DNA from: Pseudomonadota bacterium
Lineage (GTDB): Bacteria; SAR324; XYD2-FULL-50-16; JAHJRI01
Length of the DNA stretch: 28,491 bases
Assembly: GCA_022360105.1 (NCBI GenBank)
Contig: JAKSDL010000718.1
Coordinates: forward strand, 1 to 28,491
Direction of reading: 5' to 3'
The notes beneath the pieces were generated by a model. The model saw only the letters and a list, made by a program, of their open reading frames with translations. It was not told the origin of the DNA and did not search any database. A program made the translations under genes and the position numbers. Numbering within the stretch: position 1 is the first letter of the stretch; every line of letters begins with the position of its first letter. This document shows positions 1-8,770 of the stretch, in pieces.

Positions 1-58
1 GATTGCTAACAAGGAGTCATCGGCTAATTAAGTAAATCGGGGGGATGAAGGTATTATC

Positions 59-850
59 ATGGGGCATCGGCAATATACAATTTCAGAAGAACAGCGCAAG
101 GAATATGCATCGGGATTTTTGCTGGATTTGATGATAAATGGTGGGAAATCGTATTCTGTCGTGCTGGAAGATGCCGACAAGGATTTGGAAAAGTTATTCG
201 TCTATATGATGTCCAAGGATTATCTCAACCTGGATAACAGTAATAAATATACACCGAATCAGCAAGGCATCGAAAAGCTGGAGAACCTAAAACAGAGATA
301 CGAAGAGTATCTTGCACATTTCGATCTGTTTTGTGCGGTTGATCTGGAGAAAGGCGTTTTTGCATTTGAAAAGATATTTGAACTGGATGACGAACAGTGG
401 GAAGCGTATATCAACCAGGATCGGTTTGTGGATCTTCGCATTGCCGTCGCCTGGTTTAAAAAAATCAATCCCGCCGATTTTGTGTTCCTGAGTTTTCTAA
501 AAGAGGGGCGTTTTGATACCGAACGGTCAAATTGGCAATTTGATTTGCTTAGCGGTTTGATTTGGGAACAGGTGGAAGAGATTATCGATACGGCTATTCA
601 AATTGAGGATCTGGCCTATGAAGCTGATGAAAATGAGTATATAACAGGTGAAGCGGTTATTGAAGACGTCATCAGGGAAGGAGCCAAGCTCAGTGAAAAA
701 CTTTACATGGAAGAAGAACACCTGCGTCAGGAAAACTCTGAATATCCCAACGACTACTACGATAACAATGACCAGGAAACTCATTCAGTGGTCACCTATC
801 AAAGCTATTACGATCCCTATTTTGTAAGCCCTTTGTGGTTTATATTTTAA
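59..850 (+). CDS. Acidic hypothetical protein, 263 aa
   Basis: I do not recognise this family. The protein is soluble-looking, with no signal peptide or membrane segment. It is strongly acidic and probably mostly helical, with many Glu/Asp pairs between residues 95 and 230. The last 40 residues are rich in Tyr, Asp and Asn and end in an aromatic hydrophobic tail (SPLWFIF). The ATG at 59 is preceded by a purine-rich GGGGGATGAAGG stretch that could serve as a ribosome binding site, which supports this start. The end overlaps the end of the convergent lpxK by 11 bases (840-850). Codon use and length argue for a real gene. Its function is unknown, and the neighbours give no clear hint because lpxK is on the other strand. 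Confidence 0.75.
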   Translation: MGHRQYTISEEQRKEYASGFLLDLMINGGKSYSVVLEDADKDLEKLFVYMMSKDYLNLDNSNKYTPNQQGIEKLENLKQRYEEYLAHFDLFCAVDLEKGVFAFEKIFELDDEQWEAYINQDRFVDLRIAVAWFKKINPADFVFLSFLKEGRFDTERSNWQFDLLSGLIWEQVEEIIDTAIQIEDLAYEADENEYITGEAVIEDVIREGAKLSEKLYMEEEHLRQENSEYPNDYYDNNDQETHSVVTYQSYYDPYFVSPLWFIF

Positions 851-1934
851 TTTCAGTTCCCTGGGAAAATTTATTGAGGTGACAAACCAGAAATTCTTTA
901 AATTTTTCGTCCATCTCTACTTTCAACTTCAAATACCAGAATTCGGGTAATTGCTCTTTGACAGGCTCAAGCTTTACCCAGTCTTTCTCCGTGCAAATCA
1001 CCAAATCGGTGGAATAGTTCCACAGCCTCTGTTTCAATTTTTCCATCACAGCCGATGTATATGAAACGTGATCCGTCAATGCCAGGTGGTCTGCAACAGA
1101 ACATCCTATTTGCTCCATAGTCTTCGTGAACGCCTCAGGATTCCCTATCCCGGAAAATAGCACTGCCTGCTTTCCTTTCAGTTCTTCAAGAGTTTTTTCT
1201 GTTCCATCCAGTGATGAAATCAACTGATGAGGAAGAAACCTAGCGTTGAAGGTCGGTAATTCCGGGTCTAAGTATGCTGCCAATTTCTTCTGAACTGTTG
1301 AAGAGGTTGCAGCCTCAGTTCGAGTGTAGATGATAGCATCAGATCTGCTTAAGCTGTGAAGAGGTTCTCTTAACGGTCCCAAAGGTATCAAATGACCGTT
1401 TCCAATGCCTGCCTGGCAATCGATCAATACGAGATTTAACTGCCGATCGAGTCGCAAATGCTGCATGCCATCATCCAGCAACAATAGATCGGCTTCCTTT
1501 TCAGCCAGTTGGGCTGAATTAACACGATTCGATCCGACGTAGATTGTGGTTTCCGGATGTCGTCGAAATAGCATCCAGGGCTCGTCTCCGTAAGTTTGGC
1601 AATTGCCCTTTTCTGCAACACCAGCATTCAGGATTTGCAGAGGAGTTTCTTTCTTTGCTTTGTATCCGCGAGTCAAGACGGCAGTTTTGATGTCTTGCCG
1701 CTCATAGAAGCTCAACAGCCAATCAGTTATTGGCGTTTTGCCGGTTCCTCCCACTGTTATATTTCCCACCGAAACCACGGGTACTTTGGAAGTATATATC
1801 TTTACGAAACCCAATCGATAAAGTAACAACCTGCACTGAACCAGGAAGCTATAAAAGGAACTTATCAGTCTTAAAAACAGCCATTTAAAAAAGGTACCGG
1901 AGGAAAGCTGAAGATTGAAATCGATAAATGCCAT
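840..1934 (-). CDS. lpxK: Tetraacyldisaccharide 4'-kinase (lipid A biosynthesis)
   Basis: LpxK phosphorylates the 4' position of the tetraacyldisaccharide-1-phosphate lipid A precursor at the inner face of the inner membrane, giving lipid IVA. The 364-residue length is normal for the family. Visible motifs are a hydrophobic N-terminal membrane-binding segment (about residues 14-42), the Walker A loop GGTGKTP at 62-68, GDEP, the DDGMQH motif, the family box PLGPLREP, FSGIGNPEAF and TEKDW near the C-terminus. It lies 51 bases downstream of mnmH on the same strand and is probably co-transcribed with it. Its stop codon lies inside the 3' end of the convergent hypothetical gene. Identification is secure, and it shows that the organism makes lipid A. 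Confidence 0.95.
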   Translation of the reverse strand: MAFIDFNLQLSSGTFFKWLFLRLISSFYSFLVQCRLLLYRLGFVKIYTSKVPVVSVGNITVGGTGKTPITDWLLSFYERQDIKTAVLTRGYKAKKETPLQILNAGVAEKGNCQTYGDEPWMLFRRHPETTIYVGSNRVNSAQLAEKEADLLLLDDGMQHLRLDRQLNLVLIDCQAGIGNGHLIPLGPLREPLHSLSRSDAIIYTRTEAATSSTVQKKLAAYLDPELPTFNARFLPHQLISSLDGTEKTLEELKGKQAVLFSGIGNPEAFTKTMEQIGCSVADHLALTDHVSYTSAVMEKLKQRLWNYSTDLVICTEKDWVKLEPVKEQLPEFWYLKLKVEMDEKFKEFLVCHLNKFSQGTEIKI

Positions 1935-1985
1935 GAAGATCAGAAAACTGTTTGAGTGTTTTAAAACCGTGGTAACATTCGGCTG

Positions 1986-3026
1986 TCATATGATGCTGTT
2001 GGCGAAATCCAAAATCTCGTTTCTGGCCTGATCCAGATTTTCTGTGGAAATCTTTCGAGCAAAATTAAACTTTTTCATGGAATGCGAATATTTACGATCG
2101 TAGTAATTGGTCAGTATGTATTCGAAGCATTCAGCGTAGTTTTCAGTATCAAACAAGTCAATAAGTCTTGCGATCGGTTTTTTGCCCAAGTCGTTTGTCA
2201 ATTGAAAGATTGTCTTCCTGACAATGTGTTTATGATCGGGTTGTTTTGTGATATATTCATCAACAGTGCGTGCAACCCTGGTTTTCATGGATGCCTCCAG
2301 AAGTAATGCCTTGGATGCTCTCATCTGTGAGAAAATGGAATTGGGAATTGAAACATCACCTATTTTACGGCTTTCTCCTTCGATATACATTGCTTTGGAG
2401 TTGTCCAGTTGCAGCAGTTTTTTTAACAATTCTGCTTCAAAGGTTTTTTGTGTTACCGGCTTTTTACCCAATGCCCCTATTATAGAACCTCTATGGGCAG
2501 CAATTTGTTCCAAATCCAGGGAATTCGAAAGCCTATCCAGTACCAGGGTTTTACCGACTCCTGTTTGCCCGTGCAGGACAATCGGGTGATTTATTTTAAA
2601 TTGATCCAGCTGTTGCAAATTCCAGTTTCGGAAACCTTTGTAACCTCCGGTCATTTGTCTGGCAGGAAAACCAAGATGTCTCAGGAATGCGGTAACAACC
2701 TGGGACCTCATGCCACCCCGGGCGCAATATACGATGATGGCTGGTTTGTTTCGCAAGGTTTCGTATTGTTCCGAAAGGTAATTAAGCTTCGAACCGGCAA
2801 ATTGGTAACCTTGGTCTATGGCTTTGTCCCGACCGAATTCCTTATACAAAATACCGACGGTTTTTCTCTCATTATTCGCTAACAGGGGAATATTCACAGC
2901 ATTTGGCATATGTCCGGAATCAAACTCAGCAGGAGAGCGGACATCAATTACCGAGCCCACTTTCAGATTCCAGGCTTCATCAATACTGGCTTGAGGATTA
3001 GTACTTTTGTGCAGGTCTCTTTTCAT
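1986..3026 (-). CDS. mnmH: tRNA 2-selenouridine synthase (MnmH/SelU)
   Basis: MnmH replaces sulfur by selenium at the wobble 2-thiouridine of tRNAs for Lys, Glu and Gln, passing through a geranylated intermediate and using selenophosphate. The 346-residue protein has the family's two-part layout. An N-terminal rhodanese domain (about residues 14-135) carries the catalytic Cys101 in YCARGGMRS. It is followed by a P-loop domain with GQTGVGKT at 153-160. The ATG start gives an N-terminus of typical length. It sits between the GGDEF gene (55 bases upstream) and lpxK (51 bases downstream) on the same strand. The selenophosphate synthetase SelD that it needs is not in this window. Its presence implies selenium use for tRNA modification. 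Confidence 0.93.
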   Translation of the reverse strand: MKRDLHKSTNPQASIDEAWNLKVGSVIDVRSPAEFDSGHMPNAVNIPLLANNERKTVGILYKEFGRDKAIDQGYQFAGSKLNYLSEQYETLRNKPAIIVYCARGGMRSQVVTAFLRHLGFPARQMTGGYKGFRNWNLQQLDQFKINHPIVLHGQTGVGKTLVLDRLSNSLDLEQIAAHRGSIIGALGKKPVTQKTFEAELLKKLLQLDNSKAMYIEGESRKIGDVSIPNSIFSQMRASKALLLEASMKTRVARTVDEYITKQPDHKHIVRKTIFQLTNDLGKKPIARLIDLFDTENYAECFEYILTNYYDRKYSHSMKKFNFARKISTENLDQARNEILDFANSII

Positions 3027-3081
3027 CTAAGTTTCGATGTGTGAGGCGGAGATTAGATTGGGAATATGGGGCGAGGAGATT

Positions 3082-4470
3082 TTAATTTTCTTTAGGCTTG
3101 ACTCTGGCAACTGCAACCTGGTTTCGGCCCTGCTCCTTTGCCCTGTAAAGTGCCTTATCTGCTGCGCTGATTAGCTGATCTACCTTGGAACCATTATTGG
3201 GAAAGGCGGCCACACCTAAAGAAATGGTTACTGTTGGCAAGGTCTGATGCCTGTATTTCATGGTTTTGCCGCTTTCGATGATCTTTCTTAAGTCCTCTGC
3301 CCTTTGGGTGGCAACTTCTGTTGATGTTTCAGGAAGCACAAGTACAAACTCTTCTCCTCCATAACGGCAGGCAATATCTTCCTTCCGTGAATATTTCACC
3401 AGATGAGTTCCCATGTTACGTAAAATCATATCACCAGCCAAATGCCCATAGGTATCATTAAACATTTTAAAGTGATCTGCATCCAGCATGATGATGGCAA
3501 GCTTTGTGTTGTGGCGAATGGCTTTTGCCAATTCCCTTTCAAGTGATTCTTCCAAATATCGCCGATTGAACAACCCTGTTAACGGATCACGAATAGCCTG
3601 AGAAATCAGCTCTTGTTCGGATTCCTTGCGTTTGGTGATGTCACGGATGACTGTATGCAATACGGTTTTTTTCCCCATGGGAATGGATGTCATTAAAATC
3701 TCTGTGGGAAAGGGAATGTCATCAGCCCTGAGACTCAAGCTCTCAAATTTATAGCTTCCTTCTCGGACAGCCAGATCCATCATGCCGTTTATTTTGTCTT
3801 CCGATTTTTCACCATCTGTTTGCAGTTCGGGGAAGAATTCAAAAAAATGGGTTTTCAGGAGATTGGATTTATTCTTGAAGTGAAACAACTCCACCATTGC
3901 GGCATTGCAATCCAGGACTCTTGTTCTGTCAGTGATCAATAAAGCGTCGTTTGACTTTTCAAAAAGCTTGCGATATTTGGTTTCACTTTCCTTTAGTTTT
4001 TTCTCGATGGTTTTTCTTTCGCTGATTTCCACCTGCAACTGCGAATTAACATTTGCCAATTCGTTGTTTTTGGTTTCCAGCAGCTTTTTTTGCTCATAAA
4101 GCTTGCAGAAGATATTGACTTTGCTGGTGAGGAGAAACTGATCGAATGGTTTGATTAGATAGTCTACAGCCCCTGATTCATACCCTTGAAGCACGAATTC
4201 TTTTTCTTTGCTGACAGCCGAGATAAATATTACCGGAAGTTCGATGTTCTTTGTGGTCTTTCTTATTTTTTCCGCAGCCTCAAATCCATTCATCCCCGGC
4301 ATTTGGACATCGATTAATCCGAGAGCAAATTCAAAGTTCTCCGATAGCTCTAACGCTTCCGGGCCGGATGTGGCCCTTATCACATTGAGGTCTGTCCGTT
4401 TTAGCATATTTTCCAGTACGGTCAGACTAACCGGATCATCATCAACAATTAAAATGTTGGTCTTTTCCAT
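3082..4470 (-). CDS. Response regulator with PAS and GGDEF (diguanylate cyclase) domains
   Basis: The 462-residue cytoplasmic protein reads in order as follows. A CheY-like receiver (1-120) has the acidic pocket DDD at 10-12, phospho-acceptor Asp54 in LIDVQMPGMNG and Lys107 in LIKPFD. A coiled-coil linker (about 122-165) follows, then a PAS domain (about 166-285), then a GGDEF domain (about 290-455). The active-site loop is GGEEF (371-375), a catalytically competent variant, so it should make cyclic-di-GMP from GTP. An inhibitory I-site RKED (362-365) sits five residues before it, so product feedback inhibition is likely. No partner histidine kinase is seen here. It is the first gene of a minus-strand run with mnmH and lpxK and has a 638-bp non-coding region upstream. 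Confidence 0.93.
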   Translation of the reverse strand: MEKTNILIVDDDPVSLTVLENMLKRTDLNVIRATSGPEALELSENFEFALGLIDVQMPGMNGFEAAEKIRKTTKNIELPVIFISAVSKEKEFVLQGYESGAVDYLIKPFDQFLLTSKVNIFCKLYEQKKLLETKNNELANVNSQLQVEISERKTIEKKLKESETKYRKLFEKSNDALLITDRTRVLDCNAAMVELFHFKNKSNLLKTHFFEFFPELQTDGEKSEDKINGMMDLAVREGSYKFESLSLRADDIPFPTEILMTSIPMGKKTVLHTVIRDITKRKESEQELISQAIRDPLTGLFNRRYLEESLERELAKAIRHNTKLAIIMLDADHFKMFNDTYGHLAGDMILRNMGTHLVKYSRKEDIACRYGGEEFVLVLPETSTEVATQRAEDLRKIIESGKTMKYRHQTLPTVTISLGVAAFPNNGSKVDQLISAADKALYRAKEQGRNQVAVARVKPKEN

Positions 4471-5108
4471 GCCCTTAATTAGGTGGATGTTACAAAAACC
4501 TGCAAAAAAAAAAACGGGCAGCTATTATAAAAATCAATTATCGCTTGTATCCCGTTATTCAGCCATTGATAGCACCTTTTTTACAATCATACAACCATTT
4601 TGAGATTAAGCTCCCTGTTGATCGAAGCGTATGATCAATTAAAAAAAGGGGGGTCAATCGATACGGAATTCGAATTTATCGGTTTTGACTTGCTGATCAC
4701 TGGATTGAGAATTGCATGGATTTTCTGTTGGAAGCCAATGACAGGTGATGGTCTGATAGCTTGCAATATTGTTAAGTGAATAGTGTTTTCATAAATTAGG
4801 TGCACGAGGAGAAATACCCAATAACCCTTTGTATTGAAAGCCGAAAACCAGCCTTGTGTACATTATTTGAGATAAACGTAATAATTTATCAAGGAAGCCT
4901 GCAATTTCATCGATAATCTGTATGAATGAATGTAAGGCAATTTATGCTGCTGCTGTCGAGAGCCGGGCAATTTTTTGATACTTCAGAAAATCTTAGGCTT
5001 GGGATGTGGCTAAAGCCGGCGTTTTTTCGGGCGTCTGAATTTTTGAATTCAAGAATATCCTGGTAGAAATCCTTTTTCGTCATTTTTTATCTTAGTAGTT
5101 GTATCACC
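4471..5108. other. Divergent intergenic region between the GGDEF gene and trmB
   Basis: These 638 bases hold no gene I can support. The region is AT-rich with several short self-complementary words, such as TTGAATTCAA at 5043-5052. It must contain promoters for both flanking genes, but I see no convincing -35/-10 pair and no strong Shine-Dalgarno sequence ahead of trmB. A 53-codon open stretch from a TTG at 4618 to 4779 is most likely chance. No tRNA, terminator or riboswitch fold was recognised. Confidence 0.5.
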
Positions 5109-5753
5109 ATGTTCGACCCTGATTTGAATCCCTATGTTACCAAAATGGAGCAGCACAGGGACATTATTAAAACATTACCCTTGGAAACAAATAAAGATTT
5201 TTTTGATTTTGTTAAAACAGACGCTCCGCTGATTGTGGACCTGGGATGCGGAGCCGGAAATTTTCTCAGAGACTATGCAATGCAAAAACCCGACGCCCGC
5301 TTTGTTGGATTTGAATTGCGTTTTAAAAGACTGGTTAAAGGTGCTGTAAAGTTTAAAAAGAGAGATATTGACAATATTAAACTGGTCCAGGCTAGAGCTG
5401 AGGATATAGCAGATTGGTTGCCGGAAAAAGCAGTCAGTGAAATTTACGTTAATTTTCCGGATCCATGGCCTAAAAAAAGGCATCACAAACATCGCCTAAT
5501 AAGTCAGCAGTTTTTAAAGAACGTTTACAAGCTGCTGAGTGATGATGGCAACTTCACTTTTAAAACAGATCATTGGGACTATTTCACTTACGCCGCAGAG
5601 CAGGTAAAAAATTGTCCTTATCTCCATGTAAAGGAATATTCGGAAGACCTCCATAATTCTAAATATAATGACACCAACATTTTAACTGAGTTTGAGTCGC
5701 TGTTTAAAGGAAAAGGATTTCCTGTATATTACTTAAAAACAGACAAGTGCTAA
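5109..5753 (+). CDS. trmB: tRNA (guanine-N7-)-methyltransferase
   Basis: TrmB methylates N7 of G46 in the variable loop of tRNA using S-adenosylmethionine. The 214-residue length is typical. The SAM-binding motif VDLGCGAGNF is at residues 43-52, followed by GFELR with the ribose-binding Glu69. The family signature VNFPDPWPKKRHHKHRL is at 114-130, and the C-terminus carries the usual FESLFKGKGFPVYYLK. The ATG at 5109 gives the expected N-terminus, although no clear ribosome binding site precedes it. The next gene starts 4 bases after the stop, so the two are almost certainly one transcript. Confidence 0.96.
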   Translation: MFDPDLNPYVTKMEQHRDIIKTLPLETNKDFFDFVKTDAPLIVDLGCGAGNFLRDYAMQKPDARFVGFELRFKRLVKGAVKFKKRDIDNIKLVQARAEDIADWLPEKAVSEIYVNFPDPWPKKRHHKHRLISQQFLKNVYKLLSDDGNFTFKTDHWDYFTYAAEQVKNCPYLHVKEYSEDLHNSKYNDTNILTEFESLFKGKGFPVYYLKTDKC

Positions 5754-5757
5754 TACA

Positions 5758-7800
5758 ATGAGAAAAGTTGTTTTTATCAGTCTGGTCATAGGTTTGATCA
5801 GTACTATTGTTCAGTTTGGTATGGCAGATAGCGGAGAACCGGTGGTTACCGGTAATCAAAGTTATTTTGTGTTCAGCCCTGATAACAGGTACCTGGTAAA
5901 AGTTTTCCATTCCTCAAACACCACATGGGTGCGTGTTCATGATACGGATGAAATGAAAATGCTGACCCAGTGGCAAATCCCCAATTTTCAAGCCCATACC
6001 ACCCGATTTTCATTAAAAGAGCCAACCAAATTACTGATCGCCGATAAGAAACGTCTCCTTGTGTATCGATTGATCGACAACCGGAAAAACCTTTTGTTTA
6101 TGCAACCTTCGGTGAAGGGACAGGAAATCGTTCAAGCCTATTTTAACAAGGAAACTGACGATATAGTATGGGCTACCAAACGAAATGTGTATCAATCAAA
6201 TCCTGTTAAGAACGAGCAAAAAGAAATCCTAAGAGTTCCGTGGGGAGAAGGTGTTATTAACTCTGTGACAGCTACCGGAAAAGAGGACCTCGCGGTGAAC
6301 CTTAAAAACAGCAACAGAATTCTTTTGCTATCATCGAAAAACGGTTATCAACCGGAAGAACTGAAAGGACACAAAAAAACTATTGTAGGGCTCCAATCCA
6401 TAGGAAAGAAGGAACTGGTATCCCTGGATTCGGATTATCAACTTATTGTCTGGAACACTGCGACAAAGGATGTGCAAAAAAAACTTGCGTTAAAAAAGCC
6501 CTCTGAAGATGCCAAAGCATTGGGATTTTCTTTAGATAATCCCGAGGAATACCTGTCGGTTGTATCCCGCAACAAAGGCGAAATAATCGGTCAACGGTAT
6601 TTATTGTCAAACATAAAAAAAGGGAGGGTCGAACCTGAAACCTTGCCCATGACAATCACATCTTCAGGAAATGTCTATTCTTCGGTAAACTCCTTTAGTG
6701 TTAAGAAAGACGAGCCAGCTCCCGATGAAAGACGATCTGCTGCTAGTTGGCAGCCACCACCAAAGAAAAAGAAAAACACATTGTATGATTTAGCCAAAAT
6801 TGAGGCTGATCACGGTGAATACCAGGCTGCTTTGGAATTGATCAAGAAAATACCGCTTGATGATCCGGAATATGGGAAATCGCGAATGTTAAAGCGTCAG
6901 GTTTTTGATGCAATCAATGATCAGAACATTGTAAATGCTGCCAGGGAACAAATGAAAAAGGGTAACTACAAATCTGCCAGGATTTTACTGGAAGATGCCC
7001 TTGCAAAGAATCCTGATAGCAAGCTGGTGTCCGGTCAACTCAACCAGGTTGAAGAAAAGCTGGATGACAAAACCTGGTTGAAAGTCGTTTTTATTCTGGT
7101 TCTGGCACTCTTAACTGCGGCGTTGGGATATGCAATCTGGCGCTATAAAAATCTGCCTGCACAAAATGGTGCAGGGAGTTCCCGAAGGTTTACCAGAAAG
7201 GCAAAAATATTTGGTTTTGGGGGGATCAAACCCCCTGTAGAAGATGAAGATCAGCAATTGAGACACAAATTTGTTTATAAACTGGATGAAACACGCAGAC
7301 TGCTTAATCAAGCCGCTACAAAAGACACGGATCGACGATTTAAAAACACCTGGATGGAATTTACAGCGCGGCTGAATACCATCGAGAAACGCGCAAAACT
7401 TAGTGATAAGTTTTTGAATGACTTCATGGGAGAGCTGGATAAGGTTCAACAAACAATCGAAAAATTAAGCAGCCAGGGTGAAAAAAAGTCTTCATTTGAA
7501 TCCAACGAAAAAGCTGATCCAAAATCCGAACAAACCAGGGAAGAGAAAACCAGGCAGCAACAATCTGACAAAAACACCAAAGAACCCAACAATCATCAAA
7601 AAACGGATTATTATTCAATACTGGGTGTCGAAAAAAATGCTACCTTGGATGATATCAAAAAAGCATATCGACAGAAGATGAAGGAATACCACCCGGATCG
7701 TCACAATTCATCAGATTTTAGCTGGGTGAAGGAAGAAGCGGACAAAAGAACCAAACTGGTGCAGGAGGCCTATCACAAACTTTCTAAAAAGCTAAAATAA
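5758..7800 (+). CDS. Membrane protein: periplasmic propeller and TPR-like region, one TM helix, cytoplasmic J-domain
   Basis: The 680-residue protein starts with a probable signal peptide (residues 1-23, cleavage near GMA). Residues about 30-315 look like a WD40-type beta-propeller, with one recognisable repeat from GH (204-205) to IVWN (230-233). A Lys/Pro linker (about 332-340) leads to a helical TPR-like part (341-432, with GEYQAALELI and GNYKSARILL). A hydrophobic helix at 441-462 followed by basic residues would place the rest in the cytoplasm. A long charged helical and disordered stretch (495-612) ends in a J-domain (about 617-680) starting DYYSILGV, with the Hsp70-contact motif HPD at 645-647. 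It probably recruits DnaK to the inner membrane; client and signal are unknown. It sits between trmB and yicC in one operon. The J-domain is certain; the propeller fold is inferred. Confidence 0.88.
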   Translation: MRKVVFISLVIGLISTIVQFGMADSGEPVVTGNQSYFVFSPDNRYLVKVFHSSNTTWVRVHDTDEMKMLTQWQIPNFQAHTTRFSLKEPTKLLIADKKRLLVYRLIDNRKNLLFMQPSVKGQEIVQAYFNKETDDIVWATKRNVYQSNPVKNEQKEILRVPWGEGVINSVTATGKEDLAVNLKNSNRILLLSSKNGYQPEELKGHKKTIVGLQSIGKKELVSLDSDYQLIVWNTATKDVQKKLALKKPSEDAKALGFSLDNPEEYLSVVSRNKGEIIGQRYLLSNIKKGRVEPETLPMTITSSGNVYSSVNSFSVKKDEPAPDERRSAASWQPPPKKKKNTLYDLAKIEADHGEYQAALELIKKIPLDDPEYGKSRMLKRQVFDAINDQNIVNAAREQMKKGNYKSARILLEDALAKNPDSKLVSGQLNQVEEKLDDKTWLKVVFILVLALLTAALGYAIWRYKNLPAQNGAGSSRRFTRKAKIFGFGGIKPPVEDEDQQLRHKFVYKLDETRRLLNQAATKDTDRRFKNTWMEFTARLNTIEKRAKLSDKFLNDFMGELDKVQQTIEKLSSQGEKKSSFESNEKADPKSEQTREEKTRQQQSDKNTKEPNNHQKTDYYSILGVEKNATLDDIKKAYRQKMKEYHPDRHNSSDFSWVKEEADKRTKLVQEAYHKLSKKLK

Positions 7801-7860
7801 CTCAATCGTCTTTTTTTGAATTTACAAGCAGTTAGCAATCAATAACCAGGTAAAACAACA

Positions 7861-8739
7861 ATGATTAAATCAATGACAGGATTCTGCAAGACTGAAGTTT
7901 CACATAAGGAACTCAGGTGTAATGTTGAAGTACGTTCTGTGAACCACCGGTTTTTGGAATCGCGTGTCTTTTTGCCCAAACAATTTCAGAATTTGGAAGA
8001 TTCACTGAAAAAAGAACTCAAACAGAAATTAAGTCGAGGCAAAGTGGATGTCACCTTCCAACTTGGCGAGGAAGTCATTCACGAAGAAAAACTATCAGTG
8101 GATACCAAAGTCTGGGAAAATGTAAAATCTATCGTCAGTCTTCTGGAAAAGGATATCGGACGGGATCTACGGGTCAGTATGTCGGATTTACTGGCAGTAA
8201 AGGGTTTGCTTGCCTACCAGCAGGAAGAAAAGGATGCTGAAGAATATGAAGGACTTTTTAGACAAGCATTGGAGCAAGGTATTAGTGAACTTGTTAAAAT
8301 GAGGCAGCGTGAAGGCGAGCTGTTATATAATGAAATAATGGGACATGTGAATAATCTTCAGGAATTAATTGATAAAGTTCCTACTTTCCAAGAAGAGGTT
8401 TTAACGGGGTATAGGCAACGACTGGCAAATAACCTGGGAAAGTTGCAGGTGACATATGATAAAGATGATCCAAGAATTTTGCAGGAAGTTGGGATATTTA
8501 TGGATCGAGCTGATATTACAGAAGAAATTGAACGTTTTAATTCGCACCTGGTTCAAATGCGTGAATTGCTAGCTGGAAATGACGCCGTGGGACGCAAACT
8601 GGATTTTATTTTGCAGGAACTCTATAGAGAAGCAAATACCCTGTGTTCAAAGGCTAATCATATTCAGGTGACGCAGGTGGGAGTGGATCTGAAATGCGAA
8701 ATAGAAAAAATCCGGGAGCAGGTTCAAAATATTGAATAA
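7861..8739 (+). CDS. yicC: YicC-family endoribonuclease
   Basis: The 292-residue cytoplasmic protein has both family signatures: the N-terminal MIKSMTGF with VEVRSVNHRFLE, and the C-terminal block GRKLDFILQELYREANTL followed by SKAN. YicC proteins are metal-dependent endoribonucleases; the E. coli member is reported to act on small RNAs such as RyhB. The ATG at 7861 is fixed by the conserved MIKSMTGF start and follows an AGGT stretch. It is the last gene of the trmB operon, 60 bases behind the J-domain gene. Its final codons form the 5' arm of a probable terminator hairpin. Confidence 0.93.
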   Translation: MIKSMTGFCKTEVSHKELRCNVEVRSVNHRFLESRVFLPKQFQNLEDSLKKELKQKLSRGKVDVTFQLGEEVIHEEKLSVDTKVWENVKSIVSLLEKDIGRDLRVSMSDLLAVKGLLAYQQEEKDAEEYEGLFRQALEQGISELVKMRQREGELLYNEIMGHVNNLQELIDKVPTFQEEVLTGYRQRLANNLGKLQVTYDKDDPRILQEVGIFMDRADITEEIERFNSHLVQMRELLAGNDAVGRKLDFILQELYREANTLCSKANHIQVTQVGVDLKCEIEKIREQVQNIE

Positions 8740-8750
8740 TTCTGCTCCCG
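8713..8750. terminator. Hairpin at the yicC 3' end, probable bidirectional terminator
   Basis: CGGGAGCAG (8713-8721) and CTGCTCCCG (8742-8750) form a perfect 9-bp GC-rich stem with a 20-base AT-rich loop. The 5' arm lies within the last codons of yicC and the stop codon is in the loop. The hairpin sits in the 31-bp convergent gap with the flavin oxidoreductase gene. The T-run after it on the plus strand (CTTTTAACTTAATTT) is interrupted and about 8 bases away, so factor-independent termination is plausible but not certain. Confidence 0.6.
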
Positions 8751-8770
8751 ATGACAGCTTTTAACTTAAT

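Noticed and set aside
1..58. Possible 3' end of an upstream gene
   Set aside because: All three plus frames close within 35 bases, so nothing distinguishes a real gene end from chance.
4618..4779. 53-codon frame from a TTG start in the 638-bp gap
   Set aside because: It has no ATG start or ribosome binding site, the frame is open upstream by chance, and the translation resembles nothing known.
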